In this document: positions 16,210 to 24,821 of the stretch, piece after piece
Numbering within the stretch: position 1 is the stretch's first letter
How the letters are laid out: every line of letters begins with the position of its first letter
From: Halorhabdus amylolytica
GTDB taxonomy: Archaea > Halobacteriota > Halobacteria > Halobacteriales > Haloarculaceae
Assembly (NCBI RefSeq): GCF_004944975.1
Contig: NZ_SPQG01000015.1
Coordinates: 1 to 64,000 of the forward strand
Direction of reading: 5' to 3'
Length of the DNA stretch: 64,000 nucleotides
Notes under the pieces: generated by a model
What the model was told of the DNA's origin: nothing
What the model saw: only the letters and a program-made list of their open reading frames with translations
Databases searched by the model: none
Made by a program: the position numbers and the translations under genes

Positions 16210-17217
16210 TCAGAACCACTCGGCAGCTTCTTCGGCGTAGATCTCGGGCGGCACGTCGACGACGCTTTCGTCGTGCAACGTGACGAAGAACGGCGAATCC
16301 GACCAGTAATACCGGTCGAACACCGATCGCGCGACGAGATCGACCACTGGCGGGTTCGCCGGATCGTCATCCTGTAGTGTCATAGCGAGGTTGAAGCTAT
16401 TGTGGCCCGCCGAGCCGTAATACTCGAGGACGGTCACGATTCCGGCCGCCAGATCCTCGACGATCGGATCCTCGGGATGCGGGACGGTCGCTTCGGGTGC
16501 GATCGCGCGAACGTGGCGGTGATGCTTGGGCGCGTAGGGCGCAATCCATTCGACGTCGCCGGTCGAGCCGATATGGCGGTCGGTGTCGGCCGTCTCTTCG
16601 AGGAGCGTTGCCCAGTATGATTCGCCGTGTTCCTGACGGTACTGGCGGGCAGCTTCCGCACGCTCGGCCTGGCGATTCGTCCCGCACTCGTCGACCAACG
16701 TCTGCATGTGCGGGTGGATGATACTGCTTCCCGCCGGCCGCAGGAAGTTCATGTTGATCGAGGCATACTCGTCGGCGGCGTCCGATTCTAGTGCCACGTC
16801 GACGAACTCCAGGGCTGCGGCGAGGCCGTCTGTGAACTGCCGGACAGTGAACGCTTCGATCGGAACGTAGTGGTCCTCAGTGAGAACGACGACGTTGGAA
16901 TGGTCGCCGTAGGGATTGAGGTTCGGGAACGACATCGCCTCGCCCCACGACCCGCGGTCGAACCCGACCCAGTCGGGATAGGTCGGGGTCGCGTCGGCCA
17001 CCATGTCGGGACAAAAGAAACACCCCTCGCTGTCTCCGACGACCGACTCGATGTCGGGGTCGCCCTCCGGACGGATGAAGTTCTCCGAGACGATTCGACT
17101 CTGTCGGCCGGTGAGCGGATCCCGGCGGACCTCCGTCTCGACTGAAACTTCCTCGAAGTCCTCGAGAGGACTGTGGAACCACGTCGCCTGGACCTCGGGA
17201 TCGAACTGGAAAGACAT
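16210..17217 (-). CDS. Galactose-1-phosphate uridylyltransferase-like protein (HIT superfamily)
   Basis: A 335-residue GalT-like nucleotidyl transferase. The N-terminal zinc pair is CFFC (Cys66, Cys69). The catalytic histidine triad is SIIHPHMQTL with His168, His170 and Gln172, in place of the HPHGQ of bacterial GalT. The second half includes HHRHVRA and HNSFNLAM, as in the GalT C-terminal domain. GalT moves UMP from UDP-glucose to galactose 1-phosphate, but archaeal members may instead act as ADP/GDP-sugar or diadenosine-phosphate transferases. The ATG at 17217 was chosen because upstream codons overlap the divergent HIT gene's promoter. No other galactose genes are nearby. Confidence 0.8.
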   Translation of the reverse strand: MSFQFDPEVQATWFHSPLEDFEEVSVETEVRRDPLTGRQSRIVSENFIRPEGDPDIESVVGDSEGCFFCPDMVADATPTYPDWVGFDRGSWGEAMSFPNLNPYGDHSNVVVLTEDHYVPIEAFTVRQFTDGLAAALEFVDVALESDAADEYASINMNFLRPAGSSIIHPHMQTLVDECGTNRQAERAEAARQYRQEHGESYWATLLEETADTDRHIGSTGDVEWIAPYAPKHHRHVRAIAPEATVPHPEDPIVEDLAAGIVTVLEYYGSAGHNSFNLAMTLQDDDPANPPVVDLVARSVFDRYYWSDSPFFVTLHDESVVDVPPEIYAEEAAEWF

Positions 17218-17299
17218 GCTACTCTGCTGTTCGGAGAGAGAACTCAAAAAGGTACCCGCGACCCCGCGGTTTTTGGATCGCGGAGCCGTTCGGTCACGT

Positions 17300-17722
17300 A
17301 TGACCGACTGCGTCTTCTGTGCGATCGTCGACGACGACCTGCCGAGCCACACCGTCCACGAGACCGAGAACGCGCTGGCCTTCCTTGACGCCAACCCCCT
17401 CGCCGAAGGACATACGCTCGTCATCCCGAAAGATCACCACGAACGACTCGCGGACGTGCCCGCCGAGACAGCCCGGGACTTCTACGCCGCAGTGCAGGAA
17501 GTCGTTCCCGCCGTCGAGGCGGCCGTCGACGCGCCGGCGACCACCGTCGCGGTCAACAACGGCGAGGCTGCCGGTCAGGAAGTCCCTCACGTTCACGCTC
17601 ACGTCGTCCCGCGGTTCGAAAACGACAGTGCCGGTCCGATCCACGCGCTGTTCCGTGATCGACCGTCCGTCTCCGAGAGTCGCCAGGAGGAACTCGTGGC
17701 CGACATCGATACACGACTGTGA
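17300..17722 (+). CDS. HIT-family hydrolase
   Basis: A 140-residue histidine-triad protein. It has an N-terminal CVFCAI zinc-type motif, the strand HTLVIPKDHHERLADVP near 39-55, and the HxHxHxx active site in EVPHVHAHVVPR near 97-108. HIT proteins hydrolyse dinucleoside polyphosphates or nucleoside phosphoramidates. The ATG at 17300 gives the usual length of the family. It is divergent from the GalT-like gene (83-bp gap), and both encode HIT-superfamily nucleotide enzymes. Confidence 0.92.
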   Translation: MTDCVFCAIVDDDLPSHTVHETENALAFLDANPLAEGHTLVIPKDHHERLADVPAETARDFYAAVQEVVPAVEAAVDAPATTVAVNNGEAAGQEVPHVHAHVVPRFENDSAGPIHALFRDRPSVSESRQEELVADIDTRL

Positions 17723-17789
17723 GGATATTTGGACAACGAGAAATGATTTCAGCAGATTAATTACGTGCAAGTTATTTGTTCCGGCAACC

Positions 17790-18680
17790 GTGCACGCACC
17801 AGAAACGGCCGGGCAGTGCCCGGAGTGTGGGGGTGAACTGACGCGTGACGGCCGCGAGGGGATCTGTCGCGAGTGTGGGCTGGTCGTCGCCGAATCGAGA
17901 ATCGATCACGGACCGGAGTGGCGGAGTTTCGAAGACGACACTACGGATCGCCGTCGGACCGGCCCGCCGCTCTCGCGGGCGCGACACGATCGGGGGCTTT
18001 CGACGCGGATCGGCAGGGATCGTGGAATGGCGCCCAGACGGCGCCGGCGGATTGCCCGACTCCGTCGGCAACATCGCCGTTCACGTACCGCCTCGAAGAC
18101 CGAACGAAACCTGATGTACGGCATGATGGAAGTCCGCCGGATCGTCGACCAGCTATCTCTCTCGGAGCGGTTTCGTGACGACGCCTGCGTGTTGTTCGAA
18201 TCCGGCCAGGACGCTGGATTGCTACACGGGCGGACGATCGAGGGGATGGCGGCAGCCGCCGTCTACGCCGTCTGCCGGTCCGCTGACGTCTCCCGGATGA
18301 TCGAAGAAGTTACGTCCGTCGCTCAGGCCGACAGCGACGAGTTGACCGTCGCCTACGCCGCGCTCAACCGCGAACTCGGTCTCGAGACCGGACCGATCGA
18401 TCCACGTGAGTACCTGCCCCGGTTCGCCGATCGACTCGACCTGGGGCCGGAGATCGAGCGACGAGCGCGGGAGTTCGCCGCGATCGTCGTGGATCGGAAC
18501 CTCGCCGGCGGGCGCGCGCCTAGCGGTGTCGCCGCCGCCTGTCTGTACACTGCCGCCAGAGAACACGGCGGCGATCTCACCCAGCGGGACGCCGCGACGG
18601 TAGCCGGCGTGGCGTCGGCGACGCTCCGGTCGACCTACCAGGACATCAACGATCGCCAAGGGGAGGTCGCGTCCGATTGA
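17790..18680 (+). CDS. Transcription initiation factor TFB
   Basis: A general transcription factor that bridges TBP-TATA and RNA polymerase. The 296-residue product has an N-terminal zinc ribbon (CPECGGEL, CRECGLVV), a B-finger/linker region rich in Arg (GLSTRIGRDRGMAPRRRRR), and two cyclin folds (about 105-195 and 205-290). The GTG at 17790 is chosen because a TATA-like GATTAATTA lies at 17756-17763, the distance expected for a leaderless message. Haloarchaea encode several TFBs. Which one this is cannot be told, although the Arg-rich linker is unusually basic for a halophile. Confidence 0.9.
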   Translation: MHAPETAGQCPECGGELTRDGREGICRECGLVVAESRIDHGPEWRSFEDDTTDRRRTGPPLSRARHDRGLSTRIGRDRGMAPRRRRRIARLRRQHRRSRTASKTERNLMYGMMEVRRIVDQLSLSERFRDDACVLFESGQDAGLLHGRTIEGMAAAAVYAVCRSADVSRMIEEVTSVAQADSDELTVAYAALNRELGLETGPIDPREYLPRFADRLDLGPEIERRAREFAAIVVDRNLAGGRAPSGVAAACLYTAAREHGGDLTQRDAATVAGVASATLRSTYQDINDRQGEVASD

Positions 18681-18692
18681 CGACCGGTCCCT

Positions 18693-21600
18693 TCAGGTCG
18701 TCCGCAGGTGATCCGTCCGGGGCTCGTAAACCTCACCCTGCTGTTTGAGTTTCTCGATCTCGTGTTCGGCCTTTGAGGCCTCCATGCCGACTTCTTCGGC
18801 GCGCTCGATTACGACGTCGACGGGCGCACCCTCGTCGTACTCCTCCTCGATGTCGGAGATGATGCCGCGGATGTTCTTGATCCGATCGCGCTGGGACTTC
18901 GAGGTCCCCGTCTCGACCACGTCGGCGTCGAGTTCACCCGTCTCGGGGTCGATGCCGATGTCTTCCAGCGACGACCGGACGATCCCGATGACGCGCTCTG
19001 CGTCTGCCTCCTCGACGGTATCCGAGAGCCGAACGCGAGCGCTCGCTTCGGCGAGACGCACCAGCGCCTCCAGTTTCCGGGCCGTGACGGGGACCGGCGC
19101 GTCCTCGCCCGACCCCTTCGTCCGCAACTCGACGTAGAAGTCCCGGATGGCCGCCTTGGCCTCCTCGGTCATCGTCGGGAAGCAACTCCGCTTGGCGTAG
19201 GCGACGTACTTCCGGAGGAGTTCGGGATCGATCTCCGGGGCCACCGTATCGGTGACGTTGTCGACCTCCTCGGCGCTGTAATCGGGCGTACTGTTTTGCT
19301 CCCGGTGAGTGTTGAGTTCGCCCGCGTAGTTCGTCCGCAAGATGTGTTCGGCCAGTTTGGCGTCCTCCTCCTCGTCGGGCTGGTCGGTGACGGTGAAGAT
19401 GAGGTCAAAGCGCGAGATCAGCGCCGGTTCGAGATCGATCTGCTCGCCAATGGGCTCGTACTGGTCGAAACGGCCGTACTTGGGGTTTGCCGCCCCAAGG
19501 AGCGAGCACCTGGATTTGAGCGTGGCATTTATTCCAGCCTTGGAGATGCTTATCGAGTTGTGCAGGACGACACCCTGACTCACGAACGTGTTGGTCGGTT
19601 CGACCGTCACGTCGTAGACCCAATCTGTGGCGTGCTCACCTTCGTTGGGGAGCGTTTCGACGTCGGTGATCGTCTCCGTCCCCATTCCGGTCGCAGAACC
19701 GGGACTTTGCGCAACTGAACCGCCATCGGAAGCGACCGGAGCCGGGACAGGAGTTCCAACTGAAACGTCACTGGCAGGGACTGTGTCCCACTCATCATCA
19801 CTCTCGACGAACATCGGATGCTCAGGTGTGACGACCACCTCTCGTCCGTTCGAGAACGAGACACGGACGAACTCCTCGGGAGCCTCGTGGCGACTGACCC
19901 GATCGACTGGGAGCTTCTGTACGTCGTTGTCGTCCAGATCAGCAGAATGGACTCGCACGTCCTCAACGGGCAAGATTTCACAATCGACGCCGTCGATCAC
20001 GTCTTCGGAACGCTCGGCCATCCGCTCGTCCACAAACTCCCCGATCTCGACCCGTCGACCGTCTGCGAGGAGGAGTTCAAAATCGGGATGGTAGGACTGC
20101 TGTTCGAGCGCTTCGTGCATTGCCGAGCGATCTTCCGAATTATGGACGACCATGCCGTTGGCGAGGAAATTGTGGGTGCCTTCGACAGTCAGGTCGTAAA
20201 CTGAATCGTAGTCGTGGTCCGGGACGCTCTCGACGTGTTCTACCGTTCGAAGCCCGATATCGTCGGACTCAGATTCCACTGGGGAAAAACGATCGGACGC
20301 GGTATCGATTTGGGCTGTTCCACCGTCAGTCGCCTTTGCGGAGCGTTCCGGAACGTAAACCTGATCGCCCGGTTGCAATTCTTCGGCAGGCGTCTCGACT
20401 CTCCCACCCGCCTGCTCGATGAAGAACGGATGATCCGGCGTGACAGTCACGGCCTCCCCGGTCGAAAGTGTCACCTCGTAGAGTGTCTCGGGTGCGTCGT
20501 ACTCGTGGATGGCCGTCACCGGGCGTCGCGTCAACGTCTCGTCGTCGGTCATCGTCCACACGTCGAGATCGACATCCCGTATCGTGCGCCCGTTCGGGAG
20601 TTCCTCGATGGATCCCGCTTTGGCAGCTTCGATAGCCAGTTTGCGTATCCGTCGTTGTCCATCAGCCGCCTGCACGAGGGTATCGCCCGCCACGCAACGC
20701 ATTTTGTCGAGTTCGTCGACAGCAGCGATCCCGCGGTCGGCCAACACCAGCGCGCCGGCTTCCAGCGTCCACTGCTGGCCGTCACCGAAGTCATCTCTCA
20801 CAGCCGCAGCGGTGTTGTGCGTGACCAGTCCGTTGCCGAGGAAGTTGTGCGTCTCCGGGACGGTCAGATCGAAGACTTCCTTCTCGCCGGTATCAACGGC
20901 AGCGACGACCTCCTCCCACCGGAGGTCGGCCTCGACGGCCTCCTCGACGAGCGGTTCGACCGGCCCGCGGTCGATATCCGCGAGCATCGATCTGGCGCGA
21001 GCACGCCCCGGGTTGTCGCCGCGGTTGACGTTCTGATAGTAGTCGCCGGCGACGCCCTCGACGGCGGCGAGCGCCGATCCGACCGGGACCGTCTCGCGCT
21101 GGCGTCGCTCCTCGCGGACGATCTCCTCGAGGGCAGTCTGCTTCTCGACGCTCTCAAAGCCGATCGCCTCGGCGTAGCGGTCGATGTCCGCGCCGTACAG
21201 CTCCAGGAAGTACTGGACGTGGCCGGATTCGATCTTGTGCCCATTGGCCAACTCGGACGTTCCGCGCCGATCACGCTCCCGTCGTCGTGCCTTCACGCCG
21301 TAGGACTCCAGCATGAGCTGGACCTGTTCCGCCAGCCTTTCGCTGATCGTCGACAGCAGGACGCTCGACCCACCCCTCTCTCCACGGACCGAAACCGATC
21401 CGTCGGCGTCCATTAGCCCGCGGAGGAACGCGTCTCCGTGTTCGGCGGCAGTGAGTTCAGAGGCGAGCGCCAGATCTTCTTTCGGCGTCTCCATCCCGGC
21501 GTTTTCGAACAACCGGGCGATGGTGACGCTGTTGACCCGAATACACGGCACGCGGTCGTCCTGGCGTTCGATCTCCGGGCGCTTGTCGAACTTCGATTCG

Positions 21601-24404
21601 AAGATATCGGCGGCCCGTTCGAGCAGCGCCTCGTCACCGTTGGAGAGCCGGACCATCCCGCGGTTGCCGTCCCGGTGGTCCAACGAGATGTCGCCATCGC
21701 CGAAGACCAGCCCGAGTAGATACATGAGATCCGCGTCGAACGTCTCCGGGATCGTGATGCTCTCACCGTGACGCACCATCAACCGCTCAAAGTCGACATC
21801 CGAACGCATCGCGTCGATGCCCTCAAGCATCCGATCGAGTTTCTCCAGCGGAACGTGGCGGTTCTTCAGGTGGAGATAGATGAAGTCCTCCGAGAGGTCG
21901 AGGGCGGCGGCCGCATCCCGGAGCGTGCCGAATTCCTCGGTGAGTTCTGTCCGGAAGAACTCGATGGATTCCTCGGTGAGCCGGACCTTCTCCGTCGAGA
22001 GCGCCAGGAACTCCCGAACGTCTACCTCAGTGCGATCGAGGTCTTCGAAGCGCGGTGCGGCGATGAAATCGCCAGCCTCGACGTCCGAGATTTCGGTCCA
22101 CTCGATGCCGTCGCCCCCGCAGGTCAACACCGGCGTGTTCACCGAAGCCTCGAGTTCCTTGCCGTACTCGGTCTCGATCCGGCGGGTCGGCTTCTCGGGC
22201 ATCCGCCAGACGTGACTCGACGCCCGGGCATCCATCTCGCCGTCCTCCCGATCGAAGGTCTGGACGTCGACCTCTCGCTCGGCCGCTGTTTCAGTGGCGA
22301 CTGGCTCCGGGAGGTCTTCCGCCACGAGATCCCGGATCTCTCTGAATCCGTCCTCGGTATGGATCCGCGTGTCTCCAGTGACGCACAGCCCTGCCGAACT
22401 GGACCCCTTCCCCGACGTGAAAACTGACCGCGGCGCGATGTGACGAATGTACTGGAGGATCTGGGAGTTGTGAGAGACGACGCCGTTGGAAACGTAGCTG
22501 TGGGTGCCCTCGACTTCGAGATCGTACACCCACTCGTCGTCGGGTTCGACCGTCTCGATCGACGCAATGCGATCCCATCGAACGTCGTTCGTCGCGAGGT
22601 CCCGCAAGCGGTCGACGGTGGATTCGACGGCAAGCGCCTCCCCAAGTCGGTCACGGACGACCCCACTGGCGGCGACCGTCTCACCGCCATCAGGTGCGAC
22701 CTTATTGCGCTCGTAGTAGCTGATCGCCGTCTGGGTGACGTCCATCCCATCGGCGAGCGATTGCTGTGAGATCCCGAGTTCGTCCCGCAGTTCGACGATC
22801 GTCTCCCAGTCCTCGCCAGCCAGCCCGTCGCGCTGGTCTTTCAGCCACGCTAATCGCTCCTCGAACGCATCGACGGCGGCTCGAAGGGACTTGCGACTGG
22901 GGTTTCGGTCGCCGCGCTCGTAATGCTGGTACTTCTCACGAGATACACCACAGTCAGATTGTGAAAGTGCAAGTGATTCGCGAATTTCGTGAAGGGTTTC
23001 ACCGGACATAGGGACGACATCGCGGGAATCCACCTCGATTCGATCGTCTCCAGCCGCCGGAAGCGATCGCGGCGTGGCGACGAACTGCCCTTCCTCGAGC
23101 TTTTCAGCCTCTACCGCCGTCGGCGTCCCGTTCTGCTGGACGAACAGCGGATGGGACGGCGTTACATCGAGTTCTCTCCCACTCTCGGTCCGGATCCGGT
23201 ACAAGTGCTCAGGAGTCTCCCGCTTCCAGACTTTGGTCGCTTCGGCCGTCGTGAGCGACCCATCGGGGGCGAGCGTGGGGAGCGGGATCGACGCGTGATC
23301 CCAGACGCCGTCGTCAACGGGCTTGGGATCGTCGAGGTTCGATTCGACGATGTCTCCGATCAACTTCGTCGTTCCGTCGGCGAGTTGTACGTTCGTGTCG
23401 GCGTCGAGGCACTTTCCGGTGCCAGGGTCCCCGATCAGGAGCACGTGCAGATCCCCACGTATCCGGGACTCATCAGGCAAGTGTTTTGTCACCCCTGAGA
23501 AAAGTTGGAGTGCGATTGCGAGTTTCTCCTGATCGTAGCCGTAGATCGAGGGCGCGATGGAGGCGGTCATCTGCTCGTAAATGTCCCCTTGCTCCGAGAG
23601 GGCGACGATCTCCTTTTTGTCGTCCTCGTCGATGTCCATCTCCTCGAACTCCTCGTCCTCGATCTCGACGTCGACGCCGTCCATGTAGACGTCGAACATC
23701 GGAGACTTCTCGCGGTCGTTGCCACGCTGGTCGAGTTTGAGAACGCCCGTTACCCGGACGTGATCGCCGGCGGTAACCTCGCCGGTGATGTCGTCCTCGA
23801 TGTTGACGTCGATGTTCTGTGGTGTCTCACCGCCGCGCAGTCCCTCGGGGGATTCCTGAACCCGGAGTTTCTGGGCATCGATGAATTCGGACTGGTCGAA
23901 GTTGATCCGGAACGGGCCCTGGCGTTCACACCCCTGGCACTCGTGGGGTTCCTGAAAGTCTCCCGTCGACTGGGGAATGCGTGAGAGGGTGCCACACCGC
24001 TGGCACTCGAAGGCGGCGTCAGTGATCTTCGGCCGGACTTCGGTGGCCTTCCGGATGATGCCCTGAATGCTGACGAGCTGGCCGCGGTGGTCGGCCCGGA
24101 TCTCCCGGATGTCCGTCGACTCCGGGAGGTTGGTCATCCGGACGTGGGCCTGCCCGAGTTTCACGTCGATCGGCAGGTCAAAGAGCCGGAGCGCTTCCTC
24201 GGCGTACTCCTGGAGCTGTTCGGGTTTGTTACGGTAGTCCTCGGCCAGATCGGGGTCGAAGCGATAGAGGTCCTGCCAGTCGACAAAGAGCGACTTCTGG
24301 TCGTTGGGGTACTTCTGGGCGAGTTCGCCGATCTCGTTGCGGTAGTAATCCCGATAGAACTCCTCGAAGAGATCGACGAACTCCGTGTTCTCCGCGCGAG
24401 CCAT
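18693..24404 (-). CDS. mcm: Replicative helicase MCM interrupted by four inteins
   Basis: Hexameric 3'-5' DNA helicase of chromosome replication. The translated precursor is 1903 residues. Removing four inteins (residues 332-646, 674-1197, 1237-1422, 1437-1616) leaves a 698-residue MCM, the usual haloarchaeal length. Extein features: zinc motif Cys134, Cys137, Cys156, Cys159; Walker A GDPGTGK-S, split by intein 1; Walker B AAVDELDKM; arginine-finger region LISRFDLIF; C-terminal winged helix. All four junctions have a Ser or Thr as first C-extein residue. The ATG at 24404 starts the conserved MARAENTEF; longer in-frame codons fall in the repeated upstream region. Every reading frame is intact, so splicing is presumably needed for viability. 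Confidence 0.95.
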   Translation of the reverse strand: MARAENTEFVDLFEEFYRDYYRNEIGELAQKYPNDQKSLFVDWQDLYRFDPDLAEDYRNKPEQLQEYAEEALRLFDLPIDVKLGQAHVRMTNLPESTDIREIRADHRGQLVSIQGIIRKATEVRPKITDAAFECQRCGTLSRIPQSTGDFQEPHECQGCERQGPFRINFDQSEFIDAQKLRVQESPEGLRGGETPQNIDVNIEDDITGEVTAGDHVRVTGVLKLDQRGNDREKSPMFDVYMDGVDVEIEDEEFEEMDIDEDDKKEIVALSEQGDIYEQMTASIAPSIYGYDQEKLAIALQLFSGVTKHLPDESRIRGDLHVLLIGDPGTGKCLDADTNVQLADGTTKLIGDIVESNLDDPKPVDDGVWDHASIPLPTLAPDGSLTTAEATKVWKRETPEHLYRIRTESGRELDVTPSHPLFVQQNGTPTAVEAEKLEEGQFVATPRSLPAAGDDRIEVDSRDVVPMSGETLHEIRESLALSQSDCGVSREKYQHYERGDRNPSRKSLRAAVDAFEERLAWLKDQRDGLAGEDWETIVELRDELGISQQSLADGMDVTQTAISYYERNKVAPDGGETVAASGVVRDRLGEALAVESTVDRLRDLATNDVRWDRIASIETVEPDDEWVYDLEVEGTHSYVSNGVVSHNSQILQYIRHIAPRSVFTSGKGSSSAGLCVTGDTRIHTEDGFREIRDLVAEDLPEPVATETAAEREVDVQTFDREDGEMDARASSHVWRMPEKPTRRIETEYGKELEASVNTPVLTCGGDGIEWTEISDVEAGDFIAAPRFEDLDRTEVDVREFLALSTEKVRLTEESIEFFRTELTEEFGTLRDAAAALDLSEDFIYLHLKNRHVPLEKLDRMLEGIDAMRSDVDFERLMVRHGESITIPETFDADLMYLLGLVFGDGDISLDHRDGNRGMVRLSNGDEALLERAADIFESKFDKRPEIERQDDRVPCIRVNSVTIARLFENAGMETPKEDLALASELTAAEHGDAFLRGLMDADGSVSVRGERGGSSVLLSTISERLAEQVQLMLESYGVKARRRERDRRGTSELANGHKIESGHVQYFLELYGADIDRYAEAIGFESVEKQTALEEIVREERRQRETVPVGSALAAVEGVAGDYYQNVNRGDNPGRARARSMLADIDRGPVEPLVEEAVEADLRWEEVVAAVDTGEKEVFDLTVPETHNFLGNGLVTHNTAAAVRDDFGDGQQWTLEAGALVLADRGIAAVDELDKMRCVAGDTLVQAADGQRRIRKLAIEAAKAGSIEELPNGRTIRDVDLDVWTMTDDETLTRRPVTAIHEYDAPETLYEVTLSTGEAVTVTPDHPFFIEQAGGRVETPAEELQPGDQVYVPERSAKATDGGTAQIDTASDRFSPVESESDDIGLRTVEHVESVPDHDYDSVYDLTVEGTHNFLANGMVVHNSEDRSAMHEALEQQSYHPDFELLLADGRRVEIGEFVDERMAERSEDVIDGVDCEILPVEDVRVHSADLDDNDVQKLPVDRVSRHEAPEEFVRVSFSNGREVVVTPEHPMFVESDDEWDTVPASDVSVGTPVPAPVASDGGSVAQSPGSATGMGTETITDVETLPNEGEHATDWVYDVTVEPTNTFVSQGVVLHNSISISKAGINATLKSRCSLLGAANPKYGRFDQYEPIGEQIDLEPALISRFDLIFTVTDQPDEEEDAKLAEHILRTNYAGELNTHREQNSTPDYSAEEVDNVTDTVAPEIDPELLRKYVAYAKRSCFPTMTEEAKAAIRDFYVELRTKGSGEDAPVPVTARKLEALVRLAEASARVRLSDTVEEADAERVIGIVRSSLEDIGIDPETGELDADVVETGTSKSQRDRIKNIRGIISDIEEEYDEGAPVDVVIERAEEVGMEASKAEHEIEKLKQQGEVYEPRTDHLRTT
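19557..20096 (-). other. MCM intein 4: mini-intein, Ser1 type, at ALEQQ/S
   Basis: Precursor residues 1437-1616 (180 aa). Block A begins SYHPDFELLLADGRR with Ser instead of Cys as first residue. Block B is REVVVTPEHPMF with the TxxH motif. The C-terminus is FVSQGVVLHN followed by Ser of SISISKAGI. There is no endonuclease domain between blocks B and F. It sits in the region after Walker B, only 14 residues past intein 3. Confidence 0.92.
20139..20696 (-). other. MCM intein 3: mini-intein, Cys1 type, at DKMR/S
   Basis: Precursor residues 1237-1422 (186 aa). It begins CVAGDTLVQAADG, has block B EAVTVTPDHPFF, and ends HNFLANGMVVHN before Ser of SEDRSAMHEALEQQ. No LAGLIDADG motif is present. The insertion point directly follows the Walker B DELDKM of the helicase. 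Confidence 0.94.
20814..22385 (-). other. MCM intein 2: full-length intein with LAGLIDADG endonuclease, at SSAGL/T
   Basis: Precursor residues 674-1197 (524 aa). It begins CVTGDTRIHTEDG and ends HNFLGNGLVTHN before Thr of TAAAVRDDFG. Two LAGLIDADG motifs are visible: LLGLVFGDGDISLD (about 895-908) and FLRGLMDADGSVSV (about 993-1006), so a homing endonuclease is probably intact. Block B reads ELEASVNTPVLT, where the usual TxxH histidine position is Thr. An extra helical region (about 803-890) precedes the nuclease and may bind DNA. Confidence 0.94.
22467..23411 (-). other. MCM intein 1: Cys1 intein carrying tandem XRE-type helix-turn-helix domains, at GDPGTGK/S
   Basis: Precursor residues 332-646 (315 aa). 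It begins CLDADTNVQLADG, has block B ELDVTPSHPLF, and ends HSYVSNGVVSHN before Ser of SQILQYIRH. No LAGLIDADG motif is visible. The space where a nuclease would sit holds two XRE-like helix-turn-helix segments: GETLHEIRESLALSQSDCGV with KYQHYERGDRNPSRKSL (about 467-506), and ETIVELRDELGISQQSLADG with TQTAISYYERNKVAP (about 534-571). The intein interrupts the ATP-binding P-loop. Confidence 0.93.
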
Positions 24405-24420
24405 TCTGGTAGCGTCTATT

Positions 24421-24502
24421 GTGCGCACTGCCTCAAGAAGGTTCCCAAACCGGGGTGAAAGTACTCCCAGCAACCAGCGCGACGCGAGGCCGACTACATC
24501 GG
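24421..24502 (+). repeat. Direct repeat, left copy (mcm upstream region)
   Basis: This 82-bp stretch begins 17 bp before the mcm start codon. It recurs at 28622-28703 in the same orientation with one mismatch (GTGCGC here, GTACGC there). Similarity fades gradually over the next 45 bp. It marks the left boundary of the AT-rich island. Confidence 0.9.
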
Positions 24503-24570
24503 CCTAGTTCGAGATGAGAATCTCGGCCGTGCATAGACCTGAACAGCGACGAATATTATCACTTCTAAAG

Positions 24571-24744
24571 TCAGTTACTATCATAGACAGATGAATACAA
24601 CGAACCGACATACCCAAATGTTGCAAGAAGCAGGCCAAATACCGCAAAAGCGCTTGCATTATCTAAATTCAGTGGTGGCAGCCCGTAAAGTGCTGAGTAG
24701 TATATCACTAATCCATAGATAATCGTATCAGTCGTAATGCTCAT
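24571..24744 (-). CDS. 57-residue membrane protein in the AT-rich island
   Basis: The reading frame begins MSITTDTIIYGLVIYYSALY and has two hydrophobic segments (about residues 7-21 and 32-50) joined by a short GLPPLNLDN loop. The stop is at 24571-24573. It is too short for family recognition. The well-formed two-helix pattern argues for a genuine gene. Function unknown. Confidence 0.5.
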   Translation of the reverse strand: MSITTDTIIYGLVIYYSALYGLPPLNLDNASAFAVFGLLLATFGYVGSLYSSVYDSN

Positions 24745-24821
24745 ACTATCATTAGTATCTCACCATATTATTCTGTTTTGGTGTTTTCTAGCTCTGTTTG
24801 ACCGTGTCACAGCTTGAGCAT

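Noticed and set aside
17319-17789. Longer N-terminus for TFB starting inside the HIT gene
   Set aside because: The extra residues are Arg/Ser-rich shadow of the HIT frame. The GTG at 17790 has a correctly spaced TATA element and begins right before the zinc ribbon.
20214-21416. 400-codon plus-strand open frame inside the mcm intein region
   Set aside because: It is antisense to inteins 2 and 3, whose splicing blocks are clear on the minus strand.
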